Assembly (NCBI RefSeq): GCF_020085105.1
Contig: NC_058043.1
Span: 17,908,167-17,972,166, forward strand
Source: Siniperca chuatsi
Taxonomy: Eukaryota; Chordata; Actinopteri; Centrarchiformes; Sinipercidae
Length of the DNA: 64,000 bases
Direction: 5' to 3'
Below, piece by piece: positions 40,401 to 52,600 of this stretch; within the stretch, counting starts at the first letter, position 1; each line of letters opens with the position of its first letter. The position numbers and the translations under genes are program-made. The notes beneath the pieces are model-generated. The model was given only the letters and a program-made list of their open reading frames with translations, did no database searches and was not told the origin of the DNA.

Positions 40401-42797
40401 CAGAGAATCACTCACTCAGTACAGGAAACAGATCTTCATTTTGCTCTTCCAGAGGCTACAAAGCTCTAAAACCACCAAGTTCATCAAGAGTTAGTAGTAT
40501 CATCTCATTACCAATGTTGATGCTCTGTTAAGCGCTATTAATCAAACATTTTCAGTGACCAAGCACATTCCTTTTAACTCAAAAATTGACAGCAAGGGTG
40601 TGATATCAGCCAGTATAGTGTAAATTATCACCTCTATTATTAACTACTCTCTTATAATGCTAAAATTTAATTGTTAACGTTTTCACTGGTTTTCTGTCTT
40701 TCTCACAGGTTTCTTGGTGTTTGTCAACTTGTATTGTGTCAAATACGGAGCTATTGCACTTCAGGAGATTTTTGACAGCATCCAACCAAAGTAGGTGTAT
40801 TTTCAATATAAACCACAAGATGTTGAGAGAAAGTACACTGATGTCTGACTACAGTTATTTAGTGGGTTCATCAATCAGTGTAGCGTTTAGGCAGTGGGAA
40901 CATTACAAGTTCTATTGGCCTTAATGCCACAAAAGATTCATAAGCTGGCTGTTCCTTTGAATTTGATGGCCCACTGGAGCTATTTAAACCTGAAGTGCTC
41001 GCTGCGAAGAAGCACCGTTTTCTAGAAATAGGACATATTTTAAAGGAATCCTCCAGCTAAAACTTTGATTATCAAACCCTTTTAAGCTTGAAAGGTTGCT
41101 CGTTGTGAAGGATGAAAACTATAGTCAGCTTGGATTCATAGCGGTTACAATGGGTTTCACAGGCGACCCAGTTTAATGGTGAAAAAGTTTCTAACCCACA
41201 CCCTTCCATCCTTATTCCCATCTGCAACATTACTTTTTTTTTAAGTTGAATTAGATGATTGATGGCAATCTTTTATTTTTTTTAATCTTTTCTTATGCAT
41301 AAACAAAATGTATGACCACACAACCAGTGAGAAAATACAAATAGGAAAGGGAGAGGGACAAACTGATAGTTTGATACTGTATTTGGAGCCACACTTTTGA
41401 CTGGAAGTCAATGCATTTATATACATAGTTATAGGTAGTGAGTATTAGCTGCCGGAAATTTCACCATGTGTTGATGATGACGCTGATCTCTTGCTGCTGC
41501 CTGCAGTATAGTAAATATGTGCAGAAGACCAGTGGCAAAGTGTGCAGTATTAATCCTGTTTGCCTTTTGTGTTGCAGAATGTTTGGTATGGTGTTGGAGA
41601 AAATAATTATTCCAGAGGTTCAGAAGGTGTCTGGAGCAGTTGAAAAGAAGATCTGCGCAGTTGGTATTACAAAAGTCCTTACTGAATGTCCTGCGATGAT
41701 GGACACTGAGTACACTAAACTCTGGTAAGCAATCACCCTGAAAGAAACGCACCCAATGCATTTCTTTTTTTCTTTTTTTTTCTCCATGCAGTTACTTTAT
41801 TAAAGCCCCTACACACCTATAGTCCACCCATACAGGTATTTTCACTTATGTTGCCTGATTAGACCTGAGTGATTGAAAACATGTGTGCGTGCATGCTGCG
41901 TGGGCATTACTAATGTTGTGGGGACATAAATCTGTTCACACAGTCACATTGTTGTGAATCGTCTTCCTTATTGGGACAAAATGCAATACCCCTAACATAT
42001 TAAATTTTAGGGTGAAGACTTGGTTTAAGGTTAGTTTTAGGTTAGGCAAGTAGTGGTTATGGTTAGGGTAAGTCAACAGGGAATGAATGTAAGTCAATGT
42101 AATGGCCCCGAAAGTGATGGAAAGTGTATGTGTGTGTGTGTGTGTGTGTTCCCAAAAGTTTGTGTACAGAAATACTCTCCTGATACGTACCGAGTTACAA
42201 GTGTTTGATTAATTTGTTGTCCTGAGTAGAGTAAAACTATAACCATCATTTGGCTTTTAATGTGTCTGTTCAGGACCCCTCTGCTCCAGTCGCTCATTGG
42301 TCTATTTGAGTTGCCAGAAGATGACAGCATCCCAGATGATGAGCACTTCATCGACATAGAAGACGCACCAGGCTATCAGACAGCGTTCTCGCAACTGGCC
42401 TTTGCCGGGAAGAAGGAGCACGACCCGATTGGGGACGCTGTCGGCAATCCCAAGATCCTGCTGGCCCAGTCCCTCCACAAGCTTTCTACTGCCTGTCCGG
42501 GACGGGTATGTTCAGACATGCAGGAAATATTTAGATAAACTAAACTTATGCCAAAACTAATGTTGTGGGTTTTGCATTTGTATTTTTGAAAAAGTCATAA
42601 TGATGTGGTTTTGTTTGGAATAAAATAAATGTTAAGATTATTGCCTAATTGAATGGCTCTGCTACAGATAAGTGATTCTAGTCTGTTTTTTGTTTTTTTT
42701 GGTGAAGGTTCCCTCAATGCTGAGCACCAGTCTGAATGCAGAAGCCCTCCAGTTCCTGCAAGGGTACTTACAGGCAGCCAATGTGCAGCTGGTTTGA
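33090..42797 (+). CDS. cse1l: CSE1L / exportin-2 (CAS), complete, 24 coding exons
   Basis: Exons: 33090-33174, 33322-33464, 33624-33725, 33821-33966, 34061-34151, 34303-34410, 36591-36683, 36792-36959, 37050-37179, 37284-37349, 37583-37785, 37919-38003, 38163-38224, 38318-38454, 39080-39183, 39328-39425, 39538-39688, 39803-40011, 40190-40287, 40404-40489, 40709-40790, 41578-41724, 42274-42505, 42708-42797. The sum is 2916 bases, or 971 aa, the length I recall for human. The start MELNDANLQTLTEFL matches the family exactly in position. The N-terminal importin-beta (Ran-binding) region, including EKFLESVEGNQNYPLLLLTL and FKNYIKRNWRIVEDEP, is followed by HEAT repeats (LLKSQICDNAALYAQKYDEE; YAAHALERLFTMRG) and the C-terminal CAS region (HFIDIEDAPGYQTAFSQLAF). 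The protein exports importin-alpha from the nucleus with RanGTP. The largest intron (34411-36590) is repeat-filled. Confidence 0.97.
34605..35060. other. Compositionally distinct block in a CSE1L intron
   Basis: This block is more GC-rich and CpG-containing than the surrounding intron (for example GGCGCGTCG near 34675 and CCCGG words near 34710). No coding frame looks real. It may be a transposable-element insertion of unknown family; I see no clear inverted ends. Confidence 0.35.
35314..35841. mobile_element. MITE with 23-bp terminal inverted repeats in a CSE1L intron
   Basis: The left end at 35314-35336 (starting TTAAAGGTGGGGTATGCGAT) is inverted at 35818-35841 with one mismatch and one inserted base. 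The 0.5-kb interior has no transposase. The termini match a widespread fish element in my memory; its superfamily is not certain from the ends alone. Confidence 0.85.
37391..37433. repeat. Pure pyrimidine tract (43 nt)
   Basis: An uninterrupted run of T with scattered C lies in the CSE1L intron after the exon ending at 37349. It is too far from the next acceptor (37582) to be the ordinary polypyrimidine tract of that exon. Confidence 0.85.
41875..42160. repeat. Dispersed fish repeat ending in a (TG)n run
   Basis: The interior carries GGTTAGGG-type words (42030-42075) and a (TG)n tract at about 42131-42148. It resembles a very common fish repeat that contains 'ggggacataaat' and 'agtggttatggttaggg' words. 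It lies in the CSE1L intron before the exon at 42274. Confidence 0.6.
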
Positions 42798-43324
42798 AAC
42801 TAATGTGATGGTTGGTGTTCACGTAATATGGAGACCACAATACACTGCAGGAGTAGCCACAGTGACCTCAGGTCGCACGACAGACCTGCTTCAGCTGAAC
42901 TTTAGTCTTTACAGATTTGGTTTGACACGACACTTTATGATGCCTGAATTTAGGGTGAGGTCTCTAATGGAAGTTTTTTAGGTTTTTTTTAAAGACATGA
43001 CCAAAAGTTGACTTAACTGAAAAACTTTGGCACTTTGTTTGCTGTGTGGCAAAGGCTAACAAGGAGTTGGATATCAAGTTCTGACACAGTTGTTTCAATA
43101 ACAGCAGCAGCAGAGGTGCATTTCAACAGTATTGTGGAACTCTGAACATCTGAATCATATGGGAGGGATTTCTTTAGTGTTTCTTTTGTATGTTTGAATT
43201 CCTTTTTTAAGGTTATGGAGACTGTAGTTTCTGGCTCAAACATAATGCTTAATATTTTTCTGTTGCATGTTTCCCGTAGATTTGTTAATTTCCCATCTTT
43301 GTTCCTGCACTGTTTGTTAATGTG

Positions 43325-43330
43325 AATAAA
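43325..43330 (+). promoter_or_regulatory. Candidate poly(A) signal AATAAA of CSE1L
   Basis: AATAAA lies 528 bases after the CSE1L stop. Further AATAAA words occur downstream near 43448 and 43567, so alternative 3' ends are possible. All are upstream of the convergent RDH10-like stop. Confidence 0.5.
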
Positions 43331-43740
43331 AAGAGGCACTTGTATAGATCTGTTCTCATTGCTGTCTCTTTTCTGTGAACAGTATTTTGATGAATTTATC
43401 TTGGTTTGTGAATCTTACTGGCTCTTTGGCATCCGGTGTAGAGTTTAATAAAATGCTTCTTAAGAATTTCTTTTTTAGTAAGTGATCCCTGGCTACCCTT
43501 CAGATGCAGTTATGGTTATTTATAACCAGAAATGACCCTACATGTTTGCAGTACAACATTGCTGTGAATAAAGTTAACCTTCAGCCCAGTGTTTAAAAAA
43601 ACAAAAAAACAAAACAACACGTGCAGATACTGGGCTCTCCCTTCAGATGACAAATTCATGTATTAAGTATACAGTATGAGCCTTTGGTGTCTACATTGGT
43701 CCATAATTTAACAAGGTTGTAAGACAGACTGACAGAGGTC

Positions 43741-46400
43741 TTAGGAGCATTTGATGTGGCCGTTGGAGGTCTTCAGTTCAACTTTCTTGATGAAGGGTAA
43801 CATACATTTGTCGCCTCCCATAAAGCGATATGTTGCCACATTTGCATCCCAAGGCAGCAATCTAGAGAAGGGAAGGAACAAAAACAAGTCCCACATTAAT
43901 TTATTGTCTTGGTCCCAATACATTTATGTAAATATTTGTTTCTCTCATCTATAATAGCCTTAGCATTCTCTCTATAGGTGTAACAGGTTTTACTGTACAT
44001 GTCTGATAAATAAACTGATCAATACTCACGCTCGTGTGAGGAAGGGGATGTACATAAGGCGAGGAATGCAGATCATTTGCTGTTCGGCTAAAATGGCTTT
44101 CATGGACTGCTGTACAGTGTAGAGGGGCTCCAGAGGTGGAATTAGATTCTGGAGCTCCTTCCTGGTAGATATCAAACAAAGTGGAGAATATAGCATCTAA
44201 CAACCAAAAAAAGTTAGGAAAAGGTGAATGGTGGCATCTCACCTGATTTCACAGCCTGCAAACATCCCTGTGTCTACAATATAAGGGCAGATTAAAGTGG
44301 TTTTGATGCCATCCTGGTTGTCTGCTAGCAACTCGTGTGTCAGTGACTCGTGGAAACCAACAGCTCCAAATTTACTGGCACAGTAATCCTGGTGGAAGAA
44401 AGTAAATACCAGCAGAGTTATGAGCATTTAAATGTTCTCTATAAATGGTTTGTTCTCGGATTTGTCTGTTAGGTTTGTGGTTGAGGAAGTCATGTGTCTT
44501 ACCTCTACACATGCAGTGCTGAATAGCCCAAGAGCACTGGCAATGGTTACAATGTGACCATGGTTCTTTGCTTTCATCTGAGGCAGGAAGGCCTTTGTCA
44601 TCTGTTGGGTGGGTTTAGAAAGATGATTTAATAGAAATACAGAAGATGGCCTGATTCACCCACCAGTGACCCCCTGAGGGTTAATTAAACCTGCACAGAA
44701 GTATATTTGGCCCCAGGTTCACCTCACTGTCAATTAGTTTGCTTTCATTATCTTAAACCTGTATCAAAATCTTGTTTTAAAATCTTTGTTATTTATTAGC
44801 TAATACTGTGCTCATATAGTGCATATTCCTAAATTTCAAAGCTGGGGCCATGTAGTATGCCAGCGAAAGAATACAGTACAGCATGCACAGAGAGTGGGAG
44901 TGGGGCCCAGCAGTGGTGGAGGAAATATTCAGATCCTTAATACCAAAAGTAAAGTCCTGGCAAAAAATGTTACTTATAATCAGGAAGATGTGCTTAAGGT
45001 ATTAAAAGTACTCAATGTAGAAAAGTGGCCCCATGTGACTGTTATACAATTATATAATATATAGTTAGATTATTATTACTATTTAACTATTTTGTATAGG
45101 ACTGCAACTAATGTTTATTTTCATTATCTATTAATCTGTTGATTAGTAACGATAGATTGATTTTTAAAACTTAGTGAGAAATAGTGAGAAATGACGTCAC
45201 AATTACCCAGAGCCCAAAGTGACACCTTCACAATGCATGTTTTGTCCACCCAACAGTCCAAACCTCAAAATGATTAAAAAATAGATTTAAATTATTTAAA
45301 TAATTAGAAGGAAAAGCGGCAAATACATTTCGCATTTTTGCTTAAAAAATGACTCAAACGATTATCAAAATAGTTGCCAATTAATTTTGAGTTTAATTTG
45401 TAACAAAACATGTTTTATAAGCTCTTCATATGTTTTGTATGCAAAAATCTTAATTTGTAAAGTAGCCTAACTAGTAACACAAAACGCAAAAAATGACCGC
45501 CCGCCAACTGTACGTCTGTTGCTGATGTCTGTTGTTTGGTGCTAACGAGCTTACCCTTTTGTTGTATGAGACTGAGGCTTTAAGAGGATCAACGGCGGGA
45601 TCACATGCTGTCTTAACTGGTGGGCTCGCGTGGGCTCCTTTTTATTCTGGGGATGAGTGGAGGAGGTTACCGCCACCTAGCTACATGTAACCTTATGTTA
45701 ACTTGGGACACATTTAACAGTCACATGGCCACGGTACTGTATTGTGATGCACCAGCTCAGCTGCGGCACAGGCTGCTCTGATCCCTTCACACATCAGTGC
45801 ACAAATACCGACCCGAGCCAGCGGGGAGGACCGTAATGAATAGATGTTACGTAATTCATGTCGTAGCCTACATGATGTTAGCTCTGCGTCTAGCAAAGTT
45901 TTACAGTTTCAACTGTTTGTGCGTAAAAGGTGCGCGCGTCAAAGTCTCACCCAAAAAAGCGCGTGGCAGTTCACCAGCAGAGTCCTCTCCAAAAGCTCGT
46001 CAGGACAGTCCAGCAGCCTCCGTCCGGCCACCACGCCTGCGTTGTTGACCAATATTGAGACTTCTCCGACCTCCGCTCTCACCCTGTCCGCCGTCTCATA
46101 GATGCTCTGACGCTTGGACAGGTCCACTGTGTACGTGTGCACCTGAACCCCCAGCTCGCGCGCCAGCTTGGCGGTCTGCTCGTTGGCAGCCGCGTTGCAG
46201 TCCCACAGCACCAGGTGCGCTCCCTCTTTGGCAAACTCCAGGGCGAACAGCCGACCCAGCGCGCCCCCGGCCCCTGTTATCAGGCAGAGCTCCCCATCAA
46301 TGCACTTCAGCCTCGGCCGGAGGAAAGTCTGGATGACGGCAGTCAGGATGGAGTAGGTTAGGTCGATGAGCATCAGCAGCAGGTCCACTATAAAAATCAT
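43741..46400 (-). CDS. RDH10-like retinol dehydrogenase (SDR16C family), complete, 5 exons
   Basis: Exons in gene order: 46400-45951, 44601-44503, 44388-44243, 44161-44030, 43861-43741. They total 948 bases (315 aa; RDH10 is about 341). The start is the ATG at 46400, giving a hydrophobic anchor ([19 protein letters not shown]). Then come the Rossmann cofactor loop TGAGGALG (residues 42-49), Asp67 in VLWD (favouring NAD over NADP), NNAG (119-122), catalytic Ser172, and Tyr185/Lys189 in DYCASK. The [23 protein letters not shown] segment and C-terminal [14 protein letters not shown] are RDH10-like and unlike RDHE2/SDR16C5. Compared with RDH10 it lacks about 26 residues after the second Rossmann strand. 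RDH10 oxidises retinol to retinaldehyde on ER and lipid-droplet membranes; the substrate here is inferred. It is tail-to-tail with CSE1L (stops 0.94 kb apart) and has its own TATA-like box. Confidence 0.9.
44908..45070. mobile_element. hAT-like MITE fragment
   Basis: It begins with GCAGTGGTGGAGGAAATATT and continues with TTCAGATCCTTAATACC and AAAAGTAC words, as in a common fish hAT-type non-autonomous element (CAGTGGTGGAA.. end). No matching right end is visible, so it is truncated. It lies in the RDH10-like first intron. Confidence 0.6.
45100..45420. mobile_element. Dispersed repeat with GACTGCAACTAA end
   Basis: The start (GACTGCAACTAATG near 45101), middle (CCCAAAGTGACACC) and end (TTATCAAAATAGTTGCCAAT near 45361-45383) match a very common fish repeat family whose ends pair as inverted repeats. 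It carries no coding capacity and lies in the RDH10-like first intron. A degenerate reverse-oriented fragment occurs near 48510-48650. Confidence 0.6.
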
Positions 46401-46504
46401 GATGCTCCAGTCCAGTCCTGTAGAAGTTAAAGAGCCACACAAGCAGACCGCCAAGCTTTGGAGTTTTCGTTGTTTCTCTGTGTGGTTTGGGATTGGATGG
46501 ACAT

Positions 46505-46514
46505 TTTTATATAA
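46505..46514 (-). promoter_or_regulatory. TATA-like box of the RDH10-like gene
   Basis: Read on the gene strand this is TTATATAAAA, 105-115 bases upstream of the start codon. That spacing would place transcription start near 46480 with a short 5' UTR. A clear TATA box suggests regulated rather than housekeeping expression, in contrast to the WDR77, PBRM1 and CSE1L starts. Confidence 0.55.
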
Positions 46515-46619
46515 CGTGTGTGCCGGATTAGGGCACCGACTGATGCTGGCCACCAATAGAAGGGAGCTTTTTGTTTGATGACCGAGGAGCTGACTGACTA
46601 ACCCATGCACATTCATAAC

Positions 46620-49600
46620 TTTGTCAAAAACATTGGCTGAGTGAGACTGAAGCAGGGATTAAGAGAACACTCAGGTCCAGAGCCAAAACCAGCATATAAC
46701 ACTATATTTTATATCACCAAGCAGGCCACATATAACTGCATATTTTTATTTTACCAAAAACTTGTTATTGGTGAATCTGTTCGGATAAATGCTTGACACA
46801 AACATTTTGCAGCTGCCTTCTTCCCACTAACCCACCAGATATTTCTGGACAGCCATATGTTTTTGATGCTTTAGCTTCATACACAAGAACCCAAGTAACC
46901 ATACATTTCAGGTGCATACACTTTCATGTTAATTTTGAGGCCTTTTCTGCTTGAAGGATGGGCTCACATTTTTTCAAGTCAGACTTCCAAAGTTACAGTA
47001 TTTCAACTTTGGGAGACTTCGGGATCTCTTCGCAACCAGTATGGAGAGGAGGAATGATTACAGTGATCAATAACTTTTACTTGTACACATGAGCATGCTA
47101 GTAGTTTTAAGATAGATTAAATGTCTTGAAAAATGAACTGAAAAAAAATATGAACCTATCCTTTAAAAGTTTAAGAACCATGGCTTTGACCATAGTCAAA
47201 AGTAGCGGCACCTCTAGTTTTTCCCGTGTCTCAGGATTTTGCTGTGTCAAAATATTCTCAGACAGTACGACAGTAGTTTGATTTAGGCAATGCATTTACA
47301 GCTTTTGGTCAGTCAGCTGAGAAGAGGTTTAACTTCTCTTTCAGTTTTTTGTACTTTCAAAACGCATTTGAACTCTGTCCCTTTGTGTTCTTACAGTTGC
47401 CTGGAGAAGACCATAAATAATGTTATGTAAAAAAAAAAATGAACTCGTAACTTTTACTTTGAGCTATGTTTGACTTTTATTACTTATTTTACTTTTATCT
47501 TGTTTTTATTTTCTATTTTACTCTTTTTAAGTCTTTTTATATTGCCCTATATTGCTTATGTGTTTTATGTAAAGCACTTTGAATTGCCTTGTTGAAATGT
47601 GCTATACAAATAAACTTGCCTTGCCTTTTATGTAAGATCTTTACGCCTGAAACAATTGATAACAGTAAACTACTTTTACACAAGTATGATACTTTTAGTG
47701 ATTTATCCATGACTCTCTTATGTAGACATTCCTTTCATCTGTTATAGAAAGTTATTCCTGATCCATGATGTGAGGCGGATTATCCATCTCTGAGTAAAAT
47801 GTTAAGGTGATAAACTGCTTGGCACGTGTGCACAAATCCTATATGTAGCATTCTTCATAAACTCTCATTTTTGGATAAGCATTCTTTCTCTTTTATGTTT
47901 TACATCTATTTTGATTGTATTAAAAAGTTTACTGTATTTGTGACTCAGGCTTTAGTGGTAATGTTTAAGTTTTTGCTGCAGAGAGATTGTTCCTCGTGGA
48001 AGCTCGTGTTTGTGTCTTGTGAAAAGCCTAAAGTTGTGACTGGCATTGACTGTGATGTAAATAATCCTCTTCAAAACTCTGGTCATGATGTAGCATGACA
48101 TAATGTAACCTAACAAATGGGAATCTGTAGCCTGCTTTGGAAGAGCTGATACTGACTGTAGCTGATTACAAACCTTTGCATGCCAAGGACCCAAAATGGA
48201 TAACTGACCCTCATCTAATAAGATTTTCTTAGTTTAAAAATGTTTTATTGTAAGACAGAGTGTAACAAATTAGGATAATGGTTAGACGTAAAATTCATGG
48301 CGGAAACAGCTGTTACATTGTACATTTTGCCATAATGTCAACATTGAACTGAAATTGTGGGAAAATGTTGACATTAGATAATGCTAAAATGGTTAATTAA
48401 TCATTTAAGTCATTTATCAAGCACACATGCCCAACATTTGCCCAGCATGTGTTTGCTGCTTCTCTCTGTTTTATATCATTGTAAAGTGAATATCTTTGGG
48501 GTTTGGACTGTTGTCACCTTGGGCTGTGGGACATTGTGATGGGCATTTTTCAGTATTTTTTGACATTTTATAGACCAAACAATCGATTAACCTGAAAAAT
48601 ATTCGAAAGAGTAATTGATAATTAAATAATGATTTAGTTGCAGCTATAAAATTTAATAATTTGATGCTAAAATTGAACTATTCCTCATTTTGCTGGTCAC
48701 CCTGTGGAAGCATCACTCAGTTGCAGTGTTTGACCCTGTCTTAGACCTTATAAACTACATTTGACAACTTTTAATCCGATCTAGAAAGTGATCATCTTGT
48801 TTTACTCTTATATTGTACTTAGTAAAAAGAAGAATTTAAAACTACTTACGTTAACATGAATGTCACTCATTGTGTGGAGTGAGTACTTTAATATATTTTT
48901 CATTGACTATAGAACACAACACTGGAGGGTGCTGTTGTATAAAATCTGCAGCTGCCATCCAGAAACCACAAACTCAGTCATTGCACAATCTGGCTGCTCA
49001 CTCCCATGTATCTCTTCCTTGCTGTATGTGTTCAGTGGTTTTATAAAAACACATTTCAGTTCATAAAGTGAGGCTCGTAGCACCAAACACCAGATTATTG
49101 TCTTTTATTAAGCATCAGTCAGTAAAAGGAGAAAACTGCTTCAAAATTGCTGATCATAGACGTTTTCCTATAGCTTCTTAGATGATATTTACAAGTTCTG
49201 TGTTTCAAGGTTTAAAAGCGCTACATGCGTTGAACAACAGGAAACCACAAAGATACTATTCTACAAAGTCAGCTGGTACAAAGTATGAAACTTTACAAAA
49301 CAAACATTTCCCCAGACACAGTAAGGGCAGCATACAGACTTGTGCGAGCTAAACAGAGGTGATTAATTCCCTGAAGATGGGGGAAGATTCTGAAAATTAA
49401 ATGACGTGTCTGTATTTGGCTTAAACCTCTAGTGTGTCATATTGTGCTTAAAGACATTGATACTTTTTGACATTATGCGTTGTGCTTTGGAAATTGTGTT
49501 TTAACCAATAGGTACTTTTGTATGTTGACATTTTTATTTGCATGGTCACTAGACAGCAGAGGAGTTAATACAGAAAAATCAATAAAGTGCAGTTCAGAAA

Positions 49601-52600
49601 ACAAGAAAAAAAAGATATAAAAAGCAATAAGGACATTGTTAACATTCATCCAACACAGGAAAGAGTTGCAACCATTTAAACAGACTATGGCTTGTTTGGA
49701 TGTCCACTATAATGAGAGGCTCAACTCCAAAGATTTGTCAGTATTTACTGCGAGTCTCACTGTTGTGTGCTGAATGTTAATGAATCTTCACTCTTCACTG
49801 TGTAAGACACCCTCCCTTTTCATCTATCTAGTCTTTTCTTCTGTTTCTAATGCCTTGAGCAGTGAAAGTCATATGACCATTTGTCAGTTTGAGATTTTTA
49901 TCCCATTAACATGCAGCATTAAGGGCTGGGCTGCAACAAATGCTGCACACCAGTGACTGTTTGTATAGTTCCTATTTGCCAGACTCTTTTGTTACAAAGT
50001 TTGTTCCTCAAAACTCCACAACACCATTTGACTAAAGACATTGCTGTAACTGAGCCTTTCTTGCTTGCCTGGACCCTCCCTCTGTATGCTCAGGATGATA
50101 TTTATAGAATCACAGAAATGAATACATCCTCAAAAGGATATCTCAACCCAACTGCCATTTTTGGATGTCAGTGTCATTCTGCACAAAAGACTCAAGCACA
50201 AGGCCGGTCTCTGTAATAGAAAAAACACACGAGTGCTGTGTGCATAATCTGGCTGCTTAACTTAGTTTCTCAATGACAGAATATGATGGCAATTGTCCTG
50301 TCTGAGGGGATGCTTTACTCTCTAAAAAGAGCTGAGAGAGCTCACAAATAATGTTTTGAATGATCATCTTGTCTGTGTTAAAGAGGTATTTGGGCTAAAG
50401 TTGGACATGAGGTGAAGGAGCAGAGTGCTACAGCCATCATTAGGGATGTCAGTTGTAATCAGGCTGACAGCTCTTCTGCACAGCTCTCTCTGTCACACAA
50501 CGCTTGTTCCTATTCTATTCACATTTCACACTCCCTCCACAGGATTAGGTAGCTGAAGTGAACATACACATCACACAATGTAGCAACAACACCTCAGTTT
50601 CAGGCGTACGTTGCTGTGGTCATGCTCTGTCTCACAGAGATGTGTGCATGTTTCAAAAGAGACAGTCTGATTGAAAGGCCCACACTCCAGTTTTTTGTTT
50701 ACACCATGTCGTCATCCTTCTCCAGACCTGACGCCACAGGTGAGGAGGGAAAAAGAGATGATTGAATGAATGCATGAACAGAATGTAAACGCTGTGTATA
50801 TTTAGAATGTTACTTGAGTCTTTAAGGACTCCATCTCTACATATTAGGATGCTTGCTTGCATCAAATGTGAGCCATGCAGTCATCACCATGGAAACAGTG
50901 GTTGTTCACTCTGCTGAGTGAGTCTTGCACCTGTGTGTTTTTATGGATTGGGCCTTTTTCATGTAAATGTTTGGTGCATTTAAGTGTAAGTGCACAGGAA
51001 AGACATTAGAGGGAGTGGTGTGGATATCTAATGTATCAGTCATGACAGCATGATGACCCAGTTCTCTGTGTGTTTATTTGCTGTACAGTTTGTTTAATTG
51101 TCATTCGGGCTCCATTAGACAGGGCACAGTGACAAATTTAGTGTGTGGGGCAGGCATTTGTTAAAAGAAAAGGCATGGAAATATCTAACATACTATGTCT
51201 AATGATTGCAAACAACCATACAGAGTAAATACTATTTTTTAAAGCGTAAAGATTCACTACTAAAAAGCATGCTGCATGCTTGCATGATATGTTGTAAAGT
51301 TAATAATGTTATGAAACCATGCTTGTTTTATTAATGTAACAAAGAGCATGAGAGCTTGTAATGATAACCACCCAGTATGTATGATAAACACCCAGATTGG
51401 TCATATGTTTGGAGCCAGGTGCATACAGAAAAGCAGAATGCAGGATATTTGGTTGAACTAAAGTGGCCTACAGACACACAAGGTACCTCCATGCTGTCTC
51501 CATGCGAGCTGTGCGTGCGTAGCTGCTAGGTCGCTTTATGTTTGTAAGAGATGTCATGTGAAATCATATGAGCATAATGTTTTGGATTTCTGGAGGGGAA
51601 CCACTTGCGAAGATCCACTGTGTGTAAATAATCAAATTAGCTTTGGAAACGGATGTAAAATAAAGTGCTGTGTTGTCTCATAATTTCCCTTCTTTCCTTT
51701 CTTTTCATTCCCTGTCAACAGCTTTCTCCTTCAGAGGCCAGTCCTCTCATCTGTGCATTGTCCAGCTTACATGTTTGTACCAAATGAGCAAGTATGGCTC
51801 CCTGAAATATGTCAGATTCTGCTGTTCAGAAAAGGAATGCTTCAATTTCTAACATTTTGAAATACAACAGTAAAACTTACATCAATTGTTTGAGTTATCA
51901 GAAAGAACAATTCTTTGGTTCTTCACATTGCACAAAGGAGAGAGGGACAATGTCTGAGGGACAGACATTTACAGGTAGACAGTAGCAAACAATACAAATG
52001 TGTCTACTACAGTATATCGTCTAATAAATGCAACTCCATCAAAATAATGCACTACGTATTTATCGAAATGCAAAACTATGAGATTAGCACTATATATTTG
52101 TCTAAGAGTCCATTCTTTTAGAAAATATCTTAAAAATATAAATTATTTTTGATTCTTTACCTTGTACAATAAATGTGTTTTTTGTAATATTCTACTTTTG
52201 TAGTTATACTTATACAATATTCACACTCCTACAAAACTGGAGGTTCAACATAGAAAATCTCTATGATTTTCAGTGCTGTCTTTCTAGTTATAGTGATGCT
52301 CATAAGTCATTTTATATGAAGTTCAGATTATCAGCTACAATAGGAATGATGACTCCTCCGAAACACCTTTGAGAAAGTTTTGAAATGACACAAGACTTTT
52401 TTGATTTTCCCCAGATTCAAAATTAACTCTGATTACACCAATCTGAGGGACACACAGAGACATTTAGAAACAATCAAAATAAGTAAACAAACAAGAATAA
52501 AGAGGTTTTTTTTCTGTGTTCTTAAAAAAATAATTATCAAGGTGCTCTCTCTTGCCAGCAGTCGGGCACAATGGAAACAAGAAGGAAATCGATGGATGCA

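Noticed and set aside
41430-41761. Minus-strand open frame of 110 aa
   Set aside because: It overlaps and is antisense to a CSE1L exon (41578-41724).
46401-46616. N-terminal extension of the RDH10-like open frame
   Set aside because: The ATG at 46400 starts the family-typical membrane anchor, and the TATA-like box lies inside the extension.
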